A DNA stretch of 64,000 nucleotides from an uncultured bacterium (GTDB taxonomy: Bacteria > Cyanobacteriota > Vampirovibrionia > Gastranaerophilales > Gastranaerophilaceae). The DNA lies in contig CAIPUE010000015.1 of assembly GCA_903868125.1 (NCBI GenBank), positions 1-64,000 of the forward strand. Reading direction: 5' to 3'. A program made the translations under genes and the position numbers. Of this stretch, positions 55,245 through 62,985 are shown piece by piece. The notes below the pieces were generated by a model. That model did no database searches and had not been told where the DNA came from. It was given only the letters and a program-made list of their open reading frames with translations. Within the stretch, counting starts at the first letter, position 1. Each line of letters begins with the position of its first letter.

Positions 55245-56876
55245 TCAAGCGAGCATTTTTAAATTATTCAATATTTCTTCGTTTTGAGGGTCAATGCATA
55301 AAATATCTTCATAAAGCTTGATAGCACCTTCTTTATCCCCTGTATGTTCAAGCATAAGAGCTAACTTTCGTTTTGCATCAAGAAAATTAACATCTGCCTT
55401 GACTGCTTTTTCAATATGCAGCATCGCATTATTTTGATCCTTTTGTACTTCGTATAGAACACCTAATTTATAGTGGGCATGTGCATTACTGGGGTTATAT
55501 CTCAAACATTCAACAAGAGCCTTCTGTTGCTCATAAATACTGTCAATTTCCTCGTAACATTCGGATATTGCATAGTAATATTCAGAAGTTTGCGGGTTCA
55601 ATTCAATTGCTTTTTTATATTGCAGTATTGCTTCATTAAAGTTTTTTATTAGTTTATTGACCGTTCCTAAAAGATAATAAATATAAGGATTTTGGTTGTA
55701 ATATTTTAATGCGGTCGTAAAATGTTTAAAACAGGTTTCACTATCATTTTGCGAGAATAAATGCATAGCCCAGTTGGAATATATATTGCTCAGTTCAAAA
55801 TGGATTTGTTTAATATCGTCGGCTTTAGCAATATCAAGAATTTCATTATATAAAAGGATAACAGCTTTAAAATTTTGCTTCATTTCGTAAGCTCTAGCAA
55901 GCATTTTTTTAAACCTAATATTTTTAGAATCCCCTTTAATTAGTTCATTTAATAACTCTATCCCCTCATCAATCCTACCCTCATCAAGCAAAATTTGAGT
56001 GATATTTTCTCCGGCGTAAGTAGAATCAGCTAAGGGATGTGCTTTTATTAAATTGGCATATTCTAAAGCGAACTCATAATTTTTCATGCCAGAATAGATT
56101 TCCATAAGGGTCTTCATAGCCCATAAACCATTTTCATCAGCAAAATGTGTTTCAGCTATTTCATTTGCCAGCTTAATCAAAGAAGCATACTCCGAAATCG
56201 ATTTATATAGCCCAATCAATCGTTTCTTGACACTGATCTCTTCAGGATAAATTTCTAAAGTTTGTTCATATTCTTTTATTGCTAAATCGAATTCTCCGAA
56301 TTCGGAATGTATTTCGGCACGTATAATTTTGTTTTTTACTTTTTCTTGATTACTGTCAAGAAAATCTTCAAGCGTTTCATACATTTTTATTGCTGATCTT
56401 TTTTGGTTGGTTTTAAAATAAATTTGGGCAAGTTCCTTTATTACTATTACATTATTTGCATCTTCGTCCAAAATGTTGTTCAATAAGGTTATGGCTTTCA
56501 TTGGTTTATCGATTTCCATATAACAATTAGCAATAAATACTTGCATTTCAAAATTAGTGGGTTGATGTCCGATTATAATTTTAGCCTGTTCTATTGCATC
56601 ATAAATTTTTCCTGAATTGTAAAGTGATTTTGTCAAAATAATTCTGACCCCATCATCACTGCTTTTCTGTTCTAAATAGTTTTTTGCTAAATTTTCAACT
56701 ATGTTATATTTCTTCTGTTTATGCAAAAGACGTATTTGCTCCACAAGTTCGTCAGAAGTTATTTGAAGTTCACTATCTTTATTGCCTTTTTCTGAAACAA
56801 TCATTAATGTGTACATGAAATAGATTAGTCCGGCTATAACAAAAACGATAAAAAACAGAAAAATAAAATCACTCAT
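55245..56876 (-). CDS. Membrane-anchored TPR-repeat protein
   Basis: 543 residues. One N-terminal membrane segment (FIFLFFIVFVIAGLIYFMYTLMIV) anchors about twelve TPR units (PMKAITLLNNILDED, FDLAIKEYEQTLEIYPEE, EAILQYKKAIELNP, KEGAIKLYEDILCIDPQNE), so the bulk is probably cytoplasmic. It may scaffold a protein complex at the membrane. No partner is evident; leuD ends 15 bp away convergently. Confidence 0.75.
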   Translation of the reverse strand: MSDFIFLFFIVFVIAGLIYFMYTLMIVSEKGNKDSELQITSDELVEQIRLLHKQKKYNIVENLAKNYLEQKSSDDGVRIILTKSLYNSGKIYDAIEQAKIIIGHQPTNFEMQVFIANCYMEIDKPMKAITLLNNILDEDANNVIVIKELAQIYFKTNQKRSAIKMYETLEDFLDSNQEKVKNKIIRAEIHSEFGEFDLAIKEYEQTLEIYPEEISVKKRLIGLYKSISEYASLIKLANEIAETHFADENGLWAMKTLMEIYSGMKNYEFALEYANLIKAHPLADSTYAGENITQILLDEGRIDEGIELLNELIKGDSKNIRFKKMLARAYEMKQNFKAVILLYNEILDIAKADDIKQIHFELSNIYSNWAMHLFSQNDSETCFKHFTTALKYYNQNPYIYYLLGTVNKLIKNFNEAILQYKKAIELNPQTSEYYYAISECYEEIDSIYEQQKALVECLRYNPSNAHAHYKLGVLYEVQKDQNNAMLHIEKAVKADVNFLDAKRKLALMLEHTGDKEGAIKLYEDILCIDPQNEEILNNLKMLA

Positions 56877-57001
56877 GGCGGACCTTTCTTGATAACGATA
56901 TTTCTATATTATATACTATAATCATACAAAAATAAACCCTTTATTATTTTTAATTATAATTCCCTCTTTACATTTCATAAAAATATATTAATATAGATGA
57001 T

Positions 57002-57583
57002 ATGAAGAAGATTTTTATTGTTCTTATATTTTTATTTTTTGTCCCGACTTTGCCGATTTTGGCTGAAGATGTCACAGGCAGTGGTGGGATTGAAGATACC
57101 ATGCAATATACCAATTCGGTTGATAATGCATTTTTAGGACAAAAAAAAATTACGGATGAGGAGTTTCAAAAAGCTTTATCTGAAGTAAGAGGCAAGCAAA
57201 AAAGAGGGGGAAAAGCCAAACCTTTTGCGGGTAAAGATGTAAACGAAGAAAATGACGGCGGGTACTTGGATGAAACAGCACAAAAAAATCTTCTTTTGGG
57301 TGTTCCTGTTTCCTTGATAAATGATGACGGTGCTGAAATTCCTGTCGGACATTACAAAATCGTAGGGGAAAAAATTAACGATAAAGTGTATTTAAATTTT
57401 TATCAGTCTTACACCCTTGTGGCAAAAGCTCCTGCAATAGAGACTAACAGTGATTTTGATGAAACTGCGCTTAATTTTGTAAAAATACTTCCCTATAACG
57501 AACGGAGAATTAAGCTGATTTACGGCTCCATGGATTTTAACGCATATACGTTTATAAAAATGAAGACCGAAATTTCTGATTAA
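57002..57583 (+). CDS. Secreted or periplasmic protein, unknown function
   Basis: 193 residues with a signal peptide (MKKIFIVLIFLFFVPTLPILA, then EDVTG). The mature part has a flexible N-terminal segment with charged residues (KKITDEEFQKALSEVRGKQKRGGK) and a C-terminal beta-rich domain (GVPVSLINDDGAEIPVGHYKIVGEKINDKVYLNFYQSYTLVAKAPA). No known family recognised. The ATG is very close to TATAGA/TAATAT -10 boxes. It is followed by a boundary repeat of the island. Confidence 0.65.
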   Translation: MKKIFIVLIFLFFVPTLPILAEDVTGSGGIEDTMQYTNSVDNAFLGQKKITDEEFQKALSEVRGKQKRGGKAKPFAGKDVNEENDGGYLDETAQKNLLLGVPVSLINDDGAEIPVGHYKIVGEKINDKVYLNFYQSYTLVAKAPAIETNSDFDETALNFVKILPYNERRIKLIYGSMDFNAYTFIKMKTEISD

Positions 57584-57626
57584 ACATTATTTTGGCTAAA
57601 ACTGACAAATCTATAGGATTTTGTCC

Positions 57627-57664
57627 CACCTTGATACATTTATGTCAAACTCCATGACTTACGA
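57627..57664. repeat. Island boundary repeat, degenerate copy
   Basis: CACCTTGATACATTTATGTCAAACTCC in split form, followed by ATGACTTACGAC. It matches the block seen again behind the three downstream island genes. TGTCA-N7-TGACT is the core here. Confidence 0.7.
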
Positions 57665-57674
57665 CAGGAATACC

Positions 57675-57688
57675 TTATATCATGATAA
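57675..57688. promoter_or_regulatory. Operator candidate of the island Xre gene
   Basis: TTATATCATGAT with the perfect palindrome TATCATGATA (57678-57687), 13 bp before the xre ATG. The same 12-mer occurs at 59591-59602. Confidence 0.5.
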
Positions 57689-57700
57689 TGAGGTGTTTTT

Positions 57701-58030
57701 ATGAAATCATTAAAAGAAAAATTTGGGCAAAGATTACAAAAATTGAGAAAAAGTTTAGGCTTAACGCAAGAAGCTATTGCCGAAAAAATAGACATGGATA
57801 TTCCAAATCTTAGTAACATTGAAAACGGCAAGCGCTTTATGACCCCTGAAAATATTGAAAAAATTGCGAAAGCCCTGAACGTAGAGGTAAAAGACCTCTT
57901 TGACTATGAGCATCATCAGCCCAAAGAAAAACTCATTATAACCATTTTAGAATTCTTAAAATCCGCATCCCCGGAAGAAGTTGAATTTATATATAAATCA
58001 GTTAAAAACTTGAAAGAGTATAAAAAGTAA
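57701..58030 (+). CDS. Xre-family HTH regulator of the accessory island
   Basis: 109 residues. HTH at residues 8-62 (GQRLQKLRKSLGLTQEAIAEKIDMDIPNLSNIENGKRFMTPENIEKIAKALNVEVKDLF), then a linker and a C-terminal helix (SPEEVEFIYKSVKNLKEYKK). AATGAGGTG precedes the ATG. Likely a repressor of itself (palindrome at 57678) and of the genes flanking 59591. Confidence 0.85.
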   Translation: MKSLKEKFGQRLQKLRKSLGLTQEAIAEKIDMDIPNLSNIENGKRFMTPENIEKIAKALNVEVKDLFDYEHHQPKEKLIITILEFLKSASPEEVEFIYKSVKNLKEYKK

Positions 58031-58062
58031 CCTAATCATCACTTGGCAAATTTAGCCGTCAA

Positions 58063-59523
58063 TTAATAATTGTACCTGTTATTTCCCCAATCTTCATTTG
58101 AAACCATTCTTCCAAGATTTTTTTTAGCTGTTTTCCAGTATTCTTTAATATAAGTTTCAATCCAAAAAGAATATTTCATTTTTTCTATTTCTTCAATAGT
58201 TTCAAATGCACGAAATTTATACTTAGTTTCACCATTAGGTTTTTTAACGTCTTTATAAAATTTCGGATTGTTATTGTTGAAAAATTCTGTAAAAGTTATG
58301 TAATCAATTATTGCTCCTTCAAAATTAGAATTTGCTAATTTTTCAATTCTTCTAAGGCAAATATTTATCAAGACGGCATCTTTAAAATTAGTTTTATTTA
58401 AAATTGCGTCAAAAAATTCTGCATTTGTCAAGATTGCTCTTTCAAAATTTGCATTTGTTAAATCTGAACTTCTAAGCCTTGCATCTTCTAATAAGCATTT
58501 GCAAAAATTAAGCCCCTGTAAATTTGAAGATATAAAACCTGCCCCTCTTAAATTTATTTCACCTAAATCTTTAGCCTCACTTAAATCTTTATTATGTATT
58601 TGTATGGGGCTTACATAGTAATCATTTATAAAAAACCATTTCCTGTACAAAGGTAAAAAAGCAACTTTAAGTGACATCAAATTCTCTTTATAGTTTGAAG
58701 TTTCTCTAAGTTCATTTTCCTTTTTATTTTCAATTTCTTTATAAACTGTAGATTTATACACTGCATTTGAACGTCGCGTTGTTTTTAGTTTAATCTTATT
58801 ATTAAGATTGTCGTATTCATGGTTTAGTTCTCCTAAAGTTTCTTTGCAAATTCTCTTTACTGTTTTATCAGTATTGTTTATTAATATTGTAAAAATAAGA
58901 TTAATAGAGTTTTTTGCACAGGCATTTTGCTTATAGAACTGGTCAATAAAATCTTTTTCATCTAAATATTTTTTATTTGTATTTATCTCATTATATTTAA
59001 CAAAGGAATTAAGAGCTTTAATAGCACAGCATTTAGCTTCTATATTATTTTCATCTATTTTTTTTGTTAATGCTAAAAAACTTTCCTCAATGTTTTTGTT
59101 TAATTTAAATCTTTGCTCTTCCCAAAATTTAATATATGCCCACACAAGCCCTGCTATAGTTCCTAATGCAATCAAATTATGGCTTATAAATTGTTCAACT
59201 TTTGTTAAGTTTAATAAGAAAATCTCATTCAAAATATAGAAATTAATAAAGAATAATGATTTTTTTATAAAAATCAGAATCCAAGAATATTTTAATAAAA
59301 CTAATCCTATTAAAAAGAAAAGGACTGGCATTTTATACTTAAGCAAAAACCTCTTAAATTTAGCTATCCCAAAATAAATATAATATAAACATTTATAGTA
59401 ACGGTTTATTAAAAAAATTGAAACTTTAGATAGTGGTTTAAAAAAACAAATAAAAGTTATTATTCCAACTAAAATTAATAAAGTGGCAAAAAATGTTAAT
59501 ATAACTAAATTATCATTATTCAT
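58063..59523 (-). CDS. Membrane protein with pentapeptide repeats
   Basis: 486 residues. Three hydrophobic stretches near the N-terminus (about 8-28, 66-90, 108-135) are followed by a charged coiled region and, at about 325-430, pentapeptide repeats (NLRGAGFISSNLQGLNF, ARLRSSDLTNANFERAILTNAEFFDAILNKTNFKDAVL) that form a right-handed beta helix. Such domains mediate protein contacts or mimic DNA; the membrane anchor argues for contacts. A divergent promoter region shared with the nuclease gene carries the Xre operator-like motif. Confidence 0.7.
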   Translation of the reverse strand: MNNDNLVILTFFATLLILVGIITFICFFKPLSKVSIFLINRYYKCLYYIYFGIAKFKRFLLKYKMPVLFFLIGLVLLKYSWILIFIKKSLFFINFYILNEIFLLNLTKVEQFISHNLIALGTIAGLVWAYIKFWEEQRFKLNKNIEESFLALTKKIDENNIEAKCCAIKALNSFVKYNEINTNKKYLDEKDFIDQFYKQNACAKNSINLIFTILINNTDKTVKRICKETLGELNHEYDNLNNKIKLKTTRRSNAVYKSTVYKEIENKKENELRETSNYKENLMSLKVAFLPLYRKWFFINDYYVSPIQIHNKDLSEAKDLGEINLRGAGFISSNLQGLNFCKCLLEDARLRSSDLTNANFERAILTNAEFFDAILNKTNFKDAVLINICLRRIEKLANSNFEGAIIDYITFTEFFNNNNPKFYKDVKKPNGETKYKFRAFETIEEIEKMKYSFWIETYIKEYWKTAKKNLGRMVSNEDWGNNRYNY

Positions 59524-59590
59524 TATTTATTCTCATTATTTTTAACTTAATTCACGGATATGCATACCCGCCCCACGCTGAACAAAATTA

Positions 59591-59602
59591 TTATATCATG
59601 AT
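59591..59602. promoter_or_regulatory. Second copy of the Xre operator-like 12-mer
   Basis: TTATATCATGAT, identical to 57675-57686, lies between the divergent pentapeptide (59523) and nuclease (59692) genes. Confidence 0.45.
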
Positions 59603-59679
59603 CCAATCCAAATAAATTAAAATTCCATGTACCCCTTTTTATAAAAAATTATTTTACAAAGTTTGAAATATGTTTTGAT

Positions 59680-59685
59680 TATAAT
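59680..59685 (+). promoter_or_regulatory. -10 box 6 nt before the nuclease start
   Basis: TATAAT ends 6 nt before ATG 59692. The 10-bp palindrome ATGATATCAT (59684-59693) overlaps both. Confidence 0.45.
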
Positions 59686-59691
59686 GATATC

Positions 59692-60480
59692 ATGAAGTTT
59701 AAATTTTTAATAATTTTATTCTTGAATATTTTTATTGCTCAAAATGTTATGGCACAACAAATTTTGCCTGCGGATATCCAAAGACACACCCAAACGATTT
59801 ATGCCCCAACAACAGGAGAAGTCGGCAAAACTTATTTTTATTGTCAGAATGGTAATAAATGTTCAACTGAACAAGTTGTCAGAGAATATTATAAAAATAA
59901 GGACTATTCTGTTATGCGTGCGGAGTATGCGTTCTGGAAAGGAATGTTTATACTCACTTTTTTAGATGAACTTTACCCTGCAAATCACTATACATCTTAT
60001 GGCAAAACAGGCGTCTTTCATGATATGGCACTTTATAAAACTCAAGAAGAGGATTTGATAAAAAAATGTGCCTATATAAAAAATACTGATTTAAAAGAAT
60101 TTATAAATTCACAAATTAAAAAACATGAAGCTGGTGCATATATAAGAGACCTTGATGAGTGGGAAGTTGAAAGTTACAAGAATCCGACTGAATATTTCAA
60201 ATCACCAATTGTACAGGAACTTTTGATAAGAATTAATAATAAAACTTTTTATAAAGTAGTAAATAAGATTTTGCAGGATAGAAAAAATAATACGGTTGGG
60301 ACTCCTGATTATATTGTTTGGAATAAAAAAGAAATGATTTTTGTAGAAGTAAAACGAAAAAATGAGAAATTAAGCGAAGACCAAATCGGCTGGGGTGAAT
60401 TTTCAATACAAAATAAAATTTCGTATAAAGTTGTTAGAGTTGAAGGTCAAAAACTTCCGACTTTCAATGTCAAACCTTGA
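59692..60480 (+). CDS. FAN1-like VRR-NUC nuclease with signal peptide
   Basis: 262 residues. A signal peptide (FKFLIILFLNIFIAQNVMA, cleavage before QQILP) leads into a sequence like the C-terminal part of FAN1-type nucleases: VVREYYKNKDYSVMRAEYAFWKGMFILTFLDELYP, then VRR-NUC motifs GTPDYIVWNKKEMIFVEVKRKNEKLSEDQIGW, in which PD and E-V-K are the PD-(D/E)XK active site. Known VRR-NUC proteins are intracellular repair or phage enzymes, so export is unusual. Two Cys (YCQNGNKC) may form a disulfide. The end KLPTFNVKP is encoded by the repeated boundary sequence. Export is inferred from the signal peptide. Confidence 0.78.
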   Translation: MKFKFLIILFLNIFIAQNVMAQQILPADIQRHTQTIYAPTTGEVGKTYFYCQNGNKCSTEQVVREYYKNKDYSVMRAEYAFWKGMFILTFLDELYPANHYTSYGKTGVFHDMALYKTQEEDLIKKCAYIKNTDLKEFINSQIKKHEAGAYIRDLDEWEVESYKNPTEYFKSPIVQELLIRINNKTFYKVVNKILQDRKNNTVGTPDYIVWNKKEMIFVEVKRKNEKLSEDQIGWGEFSIQNKISYKVVRVEGQKLPTFNVKP

Positions 60481-60668
60481 TACACTTATGTCAATGGGGT
60501 CTTTTCCGGACATTTGAAGTGAGTTTCGACCGCCTGTGTTTTAGGTTCTCTGTCGCGAGGTTTCGAACCTGCGACCCTTTTATTTGTTTTTACATTAACA
60601 CTATGGCTCTCTATCACTGGATTTGCAAGTTTTTTATCAAATTTATTTCCTTTCGTATCATTTCAACA
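60450..60668. repeat. Island boundary module A
   Basis: It contains the AACTTCCGACTTTC block (60450-60482), a 52-bp left block (60495-60546), a core with a tRNA T-arm-like hairpin (GTCGC...AGGTTTCGAACCT..GCGAC, 60552-60575), and a 77-bp right block (60592-60668). The left and right blocks recur at 61868-61919 and 61964-62040. Confidence 0.85.
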
Positions 60669-60676
60669 TAAATATC

Positions 60677-60729
60677 TTGAATTTATCGTATCAATATGTT
60701 ACGATAATGTGTGAAGAATGATACGATAA
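60677..60729 (+). promoter_or_regulatory. Promoter and triple operator of the Fic gene
   Basis: TTGAAT (60677-60682) and TACGAT (60700-60705) are 17 bp apart. TTATCGTA (60683-60690) and TACGATAA (60700-60707) form an inverted repeat across the promoter, and a third TACGATAA lies at 60722-60729, 22 bp from the second. The Fic protein's own HTH is the obvious ligand. Confidence 0.6.
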
Positions 60730-60742
60730 TCGGGAAGCATTT

Positions 60743-61789
60743 ATGACACTTACCAAAAGACAATATAAAATATTTGATTATATCCAAGAAAACCAATCTG
60801 TTAAAAGACTGGATATTGAAAAATATATTCAATCCTTAGATGAAAATGTTTCGAAAATTACTGTAATAAGAGATTTAGATGCGTTATTAAAAGAAAAACT
60901 TATCAAAAAATCGGGGCAAGCTCGTAGCATAACTTATTTCCCTATTAGCGATAATGAACTTCTCCGAAAATATAACGTAGAAGAATATTTTTCAATTGAA
61001 ACTGACAAAAGAAAAATAAAGTATCAAAGCTTTAATTTCAACATTTTTACAAATTTCAAAGATGTTTTTTCTGAAGCAGAGCTAGAAGAACTTAAACAAA
61101 CAAACAAAATTTTTGTTGAAAAAATTAAGAAATTAACTCCAATAGCCCTAAAAAAAGAGTTTGAGAGGTTAATGATTGAACTTAGCTGGAAATCCTCTCA
61201 AATTGAGGGTAATACCTATTCATTACTTGATACTGAAGTCTTGATTAAAGATAATATTGAGGCTAAAGGTCATAAAAAAGAAGAAGCGATTATGATTTTG
61301 AATCACAAAAATGCTTTGGAATATATTTTTAAAAATAGAGCTTATTTTAAAATTCTTACAAGAGCAAAAATCGAAGAATTACACGCAATTTTGACGAAAG
61401 ATTTAGGCGTTGAAAAAGGTTTAAGAAAAACTCCGGTCGGAATTGTTGGAACGAATTATAAACCGCTTGATAATCAGCATCAAATAAAAGAAGCTGTTGA
61501 AAAATTGGTTAAAATAATTAATCAAATGAAAAATCCTGTTGAACAAGCACTTTTTACGGTAATTATGATTTCATATATTCAGCCGTTTGAAGATGGCAAC
61601 AAACGAACCGGAAGAATTTTAGCAAATGCAATTTTGCTTGCAATCAATTATTGCCCGCTTTCGTATAGAAGTGTTGATGAGGCAGAATATAAAAAGGCGG
61701 TTATAATTTTTTATGAAAATAATAGCGTAACTTATTTTAAAGAATTATTTATAGAACAGTTTAATTTTGCGGTAGATAAATATTTTTAA
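60743..61789 (+). CDS. HTH-Fic protein with degenerate catalytic motif
   Basis: 348 residues. An N-terminal winged HTH (KRQYKIFDYIQENQSVKRLDIEKYI, SKITVIRDLDALLKEKLI) precedes a Fic domain. The inhibitory helix motif is intact (SSQIEGNTYS: S-x-x-x-E-G/N), and the catalytic loop reads IQPFEDGNKRTGRIL where active Fic AMP-transferases have HPFxxGNGR. The catalytic His is therefore Gln. Other Fic proteins with QPF exist, so the change may mark a non-AMPylating subfamily. The upstream triple operator suggests self-repression. Confidence 0.85.
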   Translation: MTLTKRQYKIFDYIQENQSVKRLDIEKYIQSLDENVSKITVIRDLDALLKEKLIKKSGQARSITYFPISDNELLRKYNVEEYFSIETDKRKIKYQSFNFNIFTNFKDVFSEAELEELKQTNKIFVEKIKKLTPIALKKEFERLMIELSWKSSQIEGNTYSLLDTEVLIKDNIEAKGHKKEEAIMILNHKNALEYIFKNRAYFKILTRAKIEELHAILTKDLGVEKGLRKTPVGIVGTNYKPLDNQHQIKEAVEKLVKIINQMKNPVEQALFTVIMISYIQPFEDGNKRTGRILANAILLAINYCPLSYRSVDEAEYKKAVIIFYENNSVTYFKELFIEQFNFAVDKYF

Positions 61790-61800
61790 AAAATTTGCTA

Positions 61801-62040
61801 AAAACTTCCGACTTTTCATGTCAAACCTTGATAGATTTATGTCAAACTCCCTGACACACGCCAACACTGGGGTCTTGTTCGGACATTTGAAGTGAGTTCC
61901 GACCGCCTGTGTTTTGGGTGCACTGTTGAGAGGCTCGGACTCCCGACATAATTTATTTAATTCACATTAACACTATGGCTCTCTATCACTACATTTGCAA
62001 GTTTTTTATTAAATTTATTTCCTTTCGTATCATTCCAACA
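61801..62040. repeat. Island boundary module B with tRNA-Val 3'-end fragment
   Basis: Same block order as module A. The block at 61801-61860 ends in TGTCA-AACTCCC-TGACA. The core (61925-61949) matches the T-arm side of tRNA-Val (62717-62741) in 24 of 25 positions in the same orientation. Confidence 0.88.
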
Positions 62041-62046
62041 CATCTT

Positions 62047-62094
62047 TATGTTAAAATTATTTCATGAAAATATGTTAAAATTATTTCATGAAAA
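62047..62094 (+). repeat. 24-bp tandem duplication of promoter and start codon
   Basis: TATGTTAAAATTATTTCATG plus AAAA occurs twice head to tail (62047-62070 and 62071-62094). Each copy has an extended -10 (TGTTAAAAT) 6 nt before an ATG; the second ATG (62088) is the gene start, the first opens only four codons (M-K-I-C). Confidence 0.9.
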
Positions 62095-62594
62095 AACTTA
62101 TTATAAAAATAGCTATAATAATATTAGCAATTTTTCTTTTATTTTCGTTAGCTAAAAGTATTTTACCTATTTCTTCGCATATTGCAAAAGGGAATGGAAT
62201 GGCACCTTCGATTCAAAAGGGAAATATTTTCAAAGTAAATAAAAGAATAAAAAAAATTGAGAGAGGAGATATTATTCTCTACAAATTACCTTTCGATAAG
62301 GGTGAATATTTTCAACGAATAATAGCTGTTCCTGATGATAAAATAGAAATTAAACGAAATTATCTGGGGATTACAGAAGTCTACTTAAATGATAAATTAT
62401 TAAATGAACCATATAAAATCAAGAAAAAAGAGCTTTCTGCTCATCCTAAGGCAATTCAAATGAAACCAGTAATTATAAAAAAGTACTCTTATTTTGTAAT
62501 GGGTGATGATAGAGATTTATCTTTTGATAGTAGATTTTTTGGACCTTTGCCAAAATGGTTTATAAAAGGCAAAGTTACTGAGATTAAAAAATAA
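62088..62594 (+). CDS. Signal peptidase I-like protein lacking both catalytic residues
   Basis: 168 residues with one N-terminal membrane segment (IIKIAIIILAIFLLFSLAKSIL) and the S26 fold. The Ser motif, usually GxSM[xP], is GNGMAPSI (Ser to Gly), and the Lys motif KR[VI]I[GA] is FQRIIAVPDDKI (Lys to Gln). The structural box E is intact (MGDDRDLSFDSRFFG). It should thus be inactive as a protease and may act as a binding protein or regulator. Its short size matches small bacterial SipS-type enzymes. It is bracketed by a tRNA-Val repeat pair. Confidence 0.85.
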   Translation: MKKLIIKIAIIILAIFLLFSLAKSILPISSHIAKGNGMAPSIQKGNIFKVNKRIKKIERGDIILYKLPFDKGEYFQRIIAVPDDKIEIKRNYLGITEVYLNDKLLNEPYKIKKKELSAHPKAIQMKPVIIKKYSYFVMGDDRDLSFDSRFFGPLPKWFIKGKVTEIKK

Positions 62595-62653
62595 AAACTT
62601 CCGACTTTCGATGTCAAACCTTGATACAAAAATATCAAACTCACTGACACACG
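62592..62653. repeat. Island boundary repeat, last copy
   Basis: AACTTCCGACTTTCGATGTC and then ATCAAACTCACTGACACACG, matching 61801-61860 with few changes, directly after the stop of the SPase-like gene and before the tRNA-Val terminator. Confidence 0.85.
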
Positions 62654-62676
62654 ACACACAGGGTTTAAAATTAAAA

Positions 62677-62704
62677 AAACACTAAGCCCTAAGACTTAGT
62701 GTTT
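62677..62704 (-). terminator. Terminator of tRNA-Val
   Basis: AAACACTAAG and CTTAGTGTTT form a 10-bp stem; on the minus strand a T run follows. Confidence 0.8.
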
Positions 62705-62708
62705 ATAA

Positions 62709-62784
62709 TGGTGGGCGTTGAGAGGCTCGAACTCCCGACATCTTCCTTGTAAGGGAAGCGCTCTACCAACTGAGCTAAACGCCC
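62709..62784 (-). tRNA. tRNA-Val (anticodon UAC)
   Basis: A 73-nt cloverleaf plus encoded CCA. Acceptor GGGCGTT/AACGCCC, D arm GCTC...GAGC, anticodon loop CUUACAA (UAC), T loop TTCGAGC. It is intact and forms the right border of the accessory island; a copy of part of its 3' half lies at 61925-61949. Confidence 0.96.
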
Positions 62785-62985
62785 GCACCAATATTTAATT
62801 TTCAATTCTTTTTTTTGTTTAGCCCAGCTGGATTAATTAAACCCGCCAAACCTACATTCATCTTAGCGTAAGATGCTCATACTTTAAAGCGTACACCTTG
62901 GAGCCAAGTGCTAACAATCTCTTTGCGCAAAATTAATCTTACCTGAAACAAATTTGTTTGTCAATCAGATATTTTATCTCCCAAT
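62785..62985. other. Intergenic region upstream of tRNA-Val
   Basis: It contains a 7-bp perfect hairpin (CATCTTA-GCG-TAAGATG, 62859-62875) and AT-rich sequence. It should hold the tRNA-Val promoter and the end of the gene at 62986, but I cannot point to clear boxes and see no gene. Confidence 0.4.
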
